Shown here piece by piece: positions 5,672 through 7,099 of a stretch of DNA of 7,099 nucleotides. This stretch comes from Chloroflexota bacterium (GTDB taxonomy: Bacteria > Chloroflexota > Dehalococcoidia > DSTF01 > JACRBR01): the NCBI GenBank assembly GCA_025355835.1, contig JANXYW010000276.1:1-7099 (forward strand), written 5' to 3'. The notes under the pieces were generated by a model. It ran no database searches and was not told the DNA's origin. It was given only the letters and a program-made list of their open reading frames with translations. Numbering within the stretch: position 1 is the stretch's first letter; every line of letters starts with the position of its first letter. The translations under genes were made by a program, and so were the position numbers.

Positions 5672-6952
5672 CTACGCTACCACGCGCGGCACCGTGAGCT
5701 GCCCGTACGGCAGCACGCACACGGTTGGCTCGCGGCCGAGCGCGGTGCGCTTCTCTTCGATCAGCGACGCAAGCGTCGACGTCGCGTCCGGCGCGTAGCG
5801 CAGGTGCGCCGACTCAACCGTCGCGCGATCCAGCGAGGAGTGCAACCAGACGTCGCAACGCGCCTGCACCATCGCCTGCACCTGTACCTGCCACTGGTCG
5901 TGGACCGTGCGGTGATCGCCCTGCGAGAAGCGATCGAGCAGCGCCGCTGGCGATGCTTCGCTGCGCATCAGCTCGGTGTACTCCGGGCCGCCGACGCCTT
6001 CACGGCACTCGGCGACGAGCAGGATCGCGCCGCCGGTCGCGCACGCCTGCGCGGCCACCGACATCCCCTTCACGGCCTGATACAGCACCAGGTCGGCGGG
6101 ATATCCCATGTTCGTCGCGACGACGATGTTGTACAGGTGCGGGATCGGGCCGATCGCCTGCCGCGCTGCCTGCGCAATCGCCGCGTCGTGCGCCGCGCGC
6201 AGTTCGCCTGCGAAGACGCCCGTCATGCGCTTCTCCTCGTCCAGCGTCACGTTGACGATGAACGACGGATCGGTCTTCAGCGCCACGTCGCGCATCTGCT
6301 CGAAGATCGGATTGCCGTCGGTGGTGCACCACGTGGCCTTCGGGTGGCCGATCATGCGCGTGTCGTGATTGGCCATGATCTCGTCGGCGCCCGCGATCCC
6401 CGGCATCACCGCCTTGCCGCCGCCGGAGTACCCGGCGAACAGATGCGGCTCGACGAACCCGGTGAGGATGCGCAGATCCGCGTTCAGGTACTCGCGATTC
6501 AGCCACACGCCCATCGTCCGCGGCCCCGTCGCGAGGAACACCTGCGTGGACGCGTCGCGCGCGTCGTGATCGACGACGCGGTAACGCGACAGGATCGCCT
6601 CGCCGAGAAACCGCGCGTGCTCGTCCGCCCGCGACACGCGATGCAGCCCCGTCCCGACGACGATCGTGACGTCGTCGCGCGCGATGCCTCCCGCTTCGAG
6701 CGTCTCGAGTATTGGCGGCAAGATCACCTGGTTCGGCACCGGCCGCGTCACGTCCGAAACGACGATCGCCGCGCGCTGTCCGGCACGCACCATCTCCCGC
6801 AACGGCCGCCGCCCGATCGGCGCGGCGGTCGCCGCCCGCACCGCCGCATCCGGATCGGCAACGATATCGACGCGCTCCGGCAGTAGCACCGTAGCCGTAT
6901 CGGGTACGTCTACATCAAGCCCGAGTTCGCCGTATGGAAGATGAACCTTCAT
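5672..6952 (-). CDS. larA: LarA family nickel-dependent lactate racemase (DUF2088)
   Basis: A 426-aa cytoplasmic enzyme of the LarA family, which interconverts enantiomers of 2-hydroxyacids using a nickel-pincer nucleotide (NPN) cofactor. The residues known to be catalytic in Lactiplantibacillus plantarum LarA all have counterparts at a nearly constant offset: D67 and R70 in SDVTRPVP, H104 in TGLHRVS, H170 in EPHLFAGYSGG, K180 in SGGGKAVMPGI (the cofactor-attaching lysine), H196 in ANHDT and K295 in QAVKGM. The preceding Y291 and W354 (DQW) are also present. Differences are SDVTRP in place of SDHTRP and SGGGK in place of SGGRK. Length is normal for the family. No larB, larC or larE is in the window, so the cofactor must come from elsewhere. 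Substrate could be lactate or another short 2-hydroxyacid, since LarA homologues vary. The start codon fits the family N-terminus (LPYG), but only a poor Shine-Dalgarno precedes it. Confidence 0.93.
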   Translation of the reverse strand: MKVHLPYGELGLDVDVPDTATVLLPERVDIVADPDAAVRAATAAPIGRRPLREMVRAGQRAAIVVSDVTRPVPNQVILPPILETLEAGGIARDDVTIVVGTGLHRVSRADEHARFLGEAILSRYRVVDHDARDASTQVFLATGPRTMGVWLNREYLNADLRILTGFVEPHLFAGYSGGGKAVMPGIAGADEIMANHDTRMIGHPKATWCTTDGNPIFEQMRDVALKTDPSFIVNVTLDEEKRMTGVFAGELRAAHDAAIAQAARQAIGPIPHLYNIVVATNMGYPADLVLYQAVKGMSVAAQACATGGAILLVAECREGVGGPEYTELMRSEASPAALLDRFSQGDHRTVHDQWQVQVQAMVQARCDVWLHSSLDRATVESAHLRYAPDATSTLASLIEEKRTALGREPTVCVLPYGQLTVPRVVA

Positions 6953-7099
6953 GGATGGAGTCTACCGCGACGAGCAGCCTATCCCGTACGGGGGTACGTC
7001 ATCGCTTGAGTCGCGTAGCGTGCAGCGCCTGCAATAGAGATACATAGCGGCCATTCCGCTAGCCTTCGTCTCGCGTAGACGGCACATCCGGATCCGTTC
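6953..7099 (-). promoter_or_regulatory. larA upstream region with short palindromes
   Basis: No gene is recognisable in these 147 bases. Read toward larA they should hold its promoter, but I see no convincing -35/-10 pair and no strong Shine-Dalgarno just before the ATG. They contain CCCGTACGGG (6983-6992), GCAG-CGC-CTGC (7022-7032), TAGCGG-CCATT-CCGCTA (7045-7061) and CGTCT-CGCGT-AGACG (7067-7081). These could be operator sites, or a terminator hairpin of a gene to the right; nothing in the window decides between them. Confidence 0.4.

Noticed and set aside
4654..5697. Plus-strand open frame (347 codons) running across the 104-aa gene and the lipoprotein gene
   Set aside because: It is extremely Arg-rich, without domains, and crosses a convergent gene boundary. 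The lipoprotein on the other strand has a signal peptide and a good Shine-Dalgarno.
5804..6886. Plus-strand open frame (360 codons) opposite larA
   Set aside because: LarA on the minus strand is complete with all catalytic residues; the opposite frame is an Arg/His-rich shadow.
6936..6961. GGAAGATGA and GGATGGAG words at the larA start as a fourth heptamer tract
   Set aside because: There is no 7-bp tandem periodicity; the words are explained by the codons for MKVHLPYG and a few leader bases.
6953..7099. tRNA or small RNA gene in the right-hand end
   Set aside because: Only short separate stems are visible. No cloverleaf, CCA end or T-loop consensus could be found on either strand.

Overview
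This GC-rich window has two parts. The left 60% is a plus-strand glycine cleavage operon. The right 40% holds a divergent pair of small uncharacterised genes and a minus-strand pair: a LarA-type racemase gene and a lipoprotein gene. The P-protein of the glycine cleavage system is split into two subunits (GcvPA and GcvPB), unlike the single-chain P-protein usual in Proteobacteria. The split, the high GC, good Shine-Dalgarno sites, a classical lipoprotein and unusual heptamer repeats would fit a soil-type phylum such as Acidobacteriota (Vicinamibacteria-like) or Gemmatimonadota. That placement is inference, and no marker gene in the window settles it.

Layout: gcvT (start lies left of the window, ends 972), gcvH (1023-1406), gcvPA (1451-2821, GTG start), gcvPB (2818-4365, ATGA overlap with gcvPA). 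A minus-strand 86-aa gene (4627-4367) ends one base from the gcvPB stop. A plus-strand 104-aa gene (4626-4940) starts in the same CATG as that 86-aa gene. A short convergent gap (4941-5043) follows. Then come a minus-strand AMIN-like lipoprotein (5631-5044) and, upstream of it on the same strand, larA (6952-5672). The last 147 bases (6953-7099) are the larA leader, without a recognisable gene but with several short palindromes.

Together GcvT, GcvH and the GcvPA/GcvPB heterodimer oxidise glycine to CO2 and NH3 and pass the one-carbon unit to tetrahydrofolate. The dihydrolipoamide dehydrogenase (L-protein) and lipoylation enzymes are not in the window. LarA has the full set of catalytic residues of nickel-pincer lactate racemases, but no larB/C/E cofactor genes are in view.

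The most unusual signal is a set of three 7-bp-periodic repeat tracts, all inside the gcv operon: at the gcvH stop codon and gcvPA leader, at the 5' end of gcvPB, and as an in-frame inverted-repeat insertion of about 26 codons in the middle of gcvPB. Put in the same register they look like variants of one heptamer (roughly A-R-R-W-T-S-S). They resemble a dispersed short tandem repeat family that has colonised both the spacers and the reading frames of an essential-type metabolic operon.
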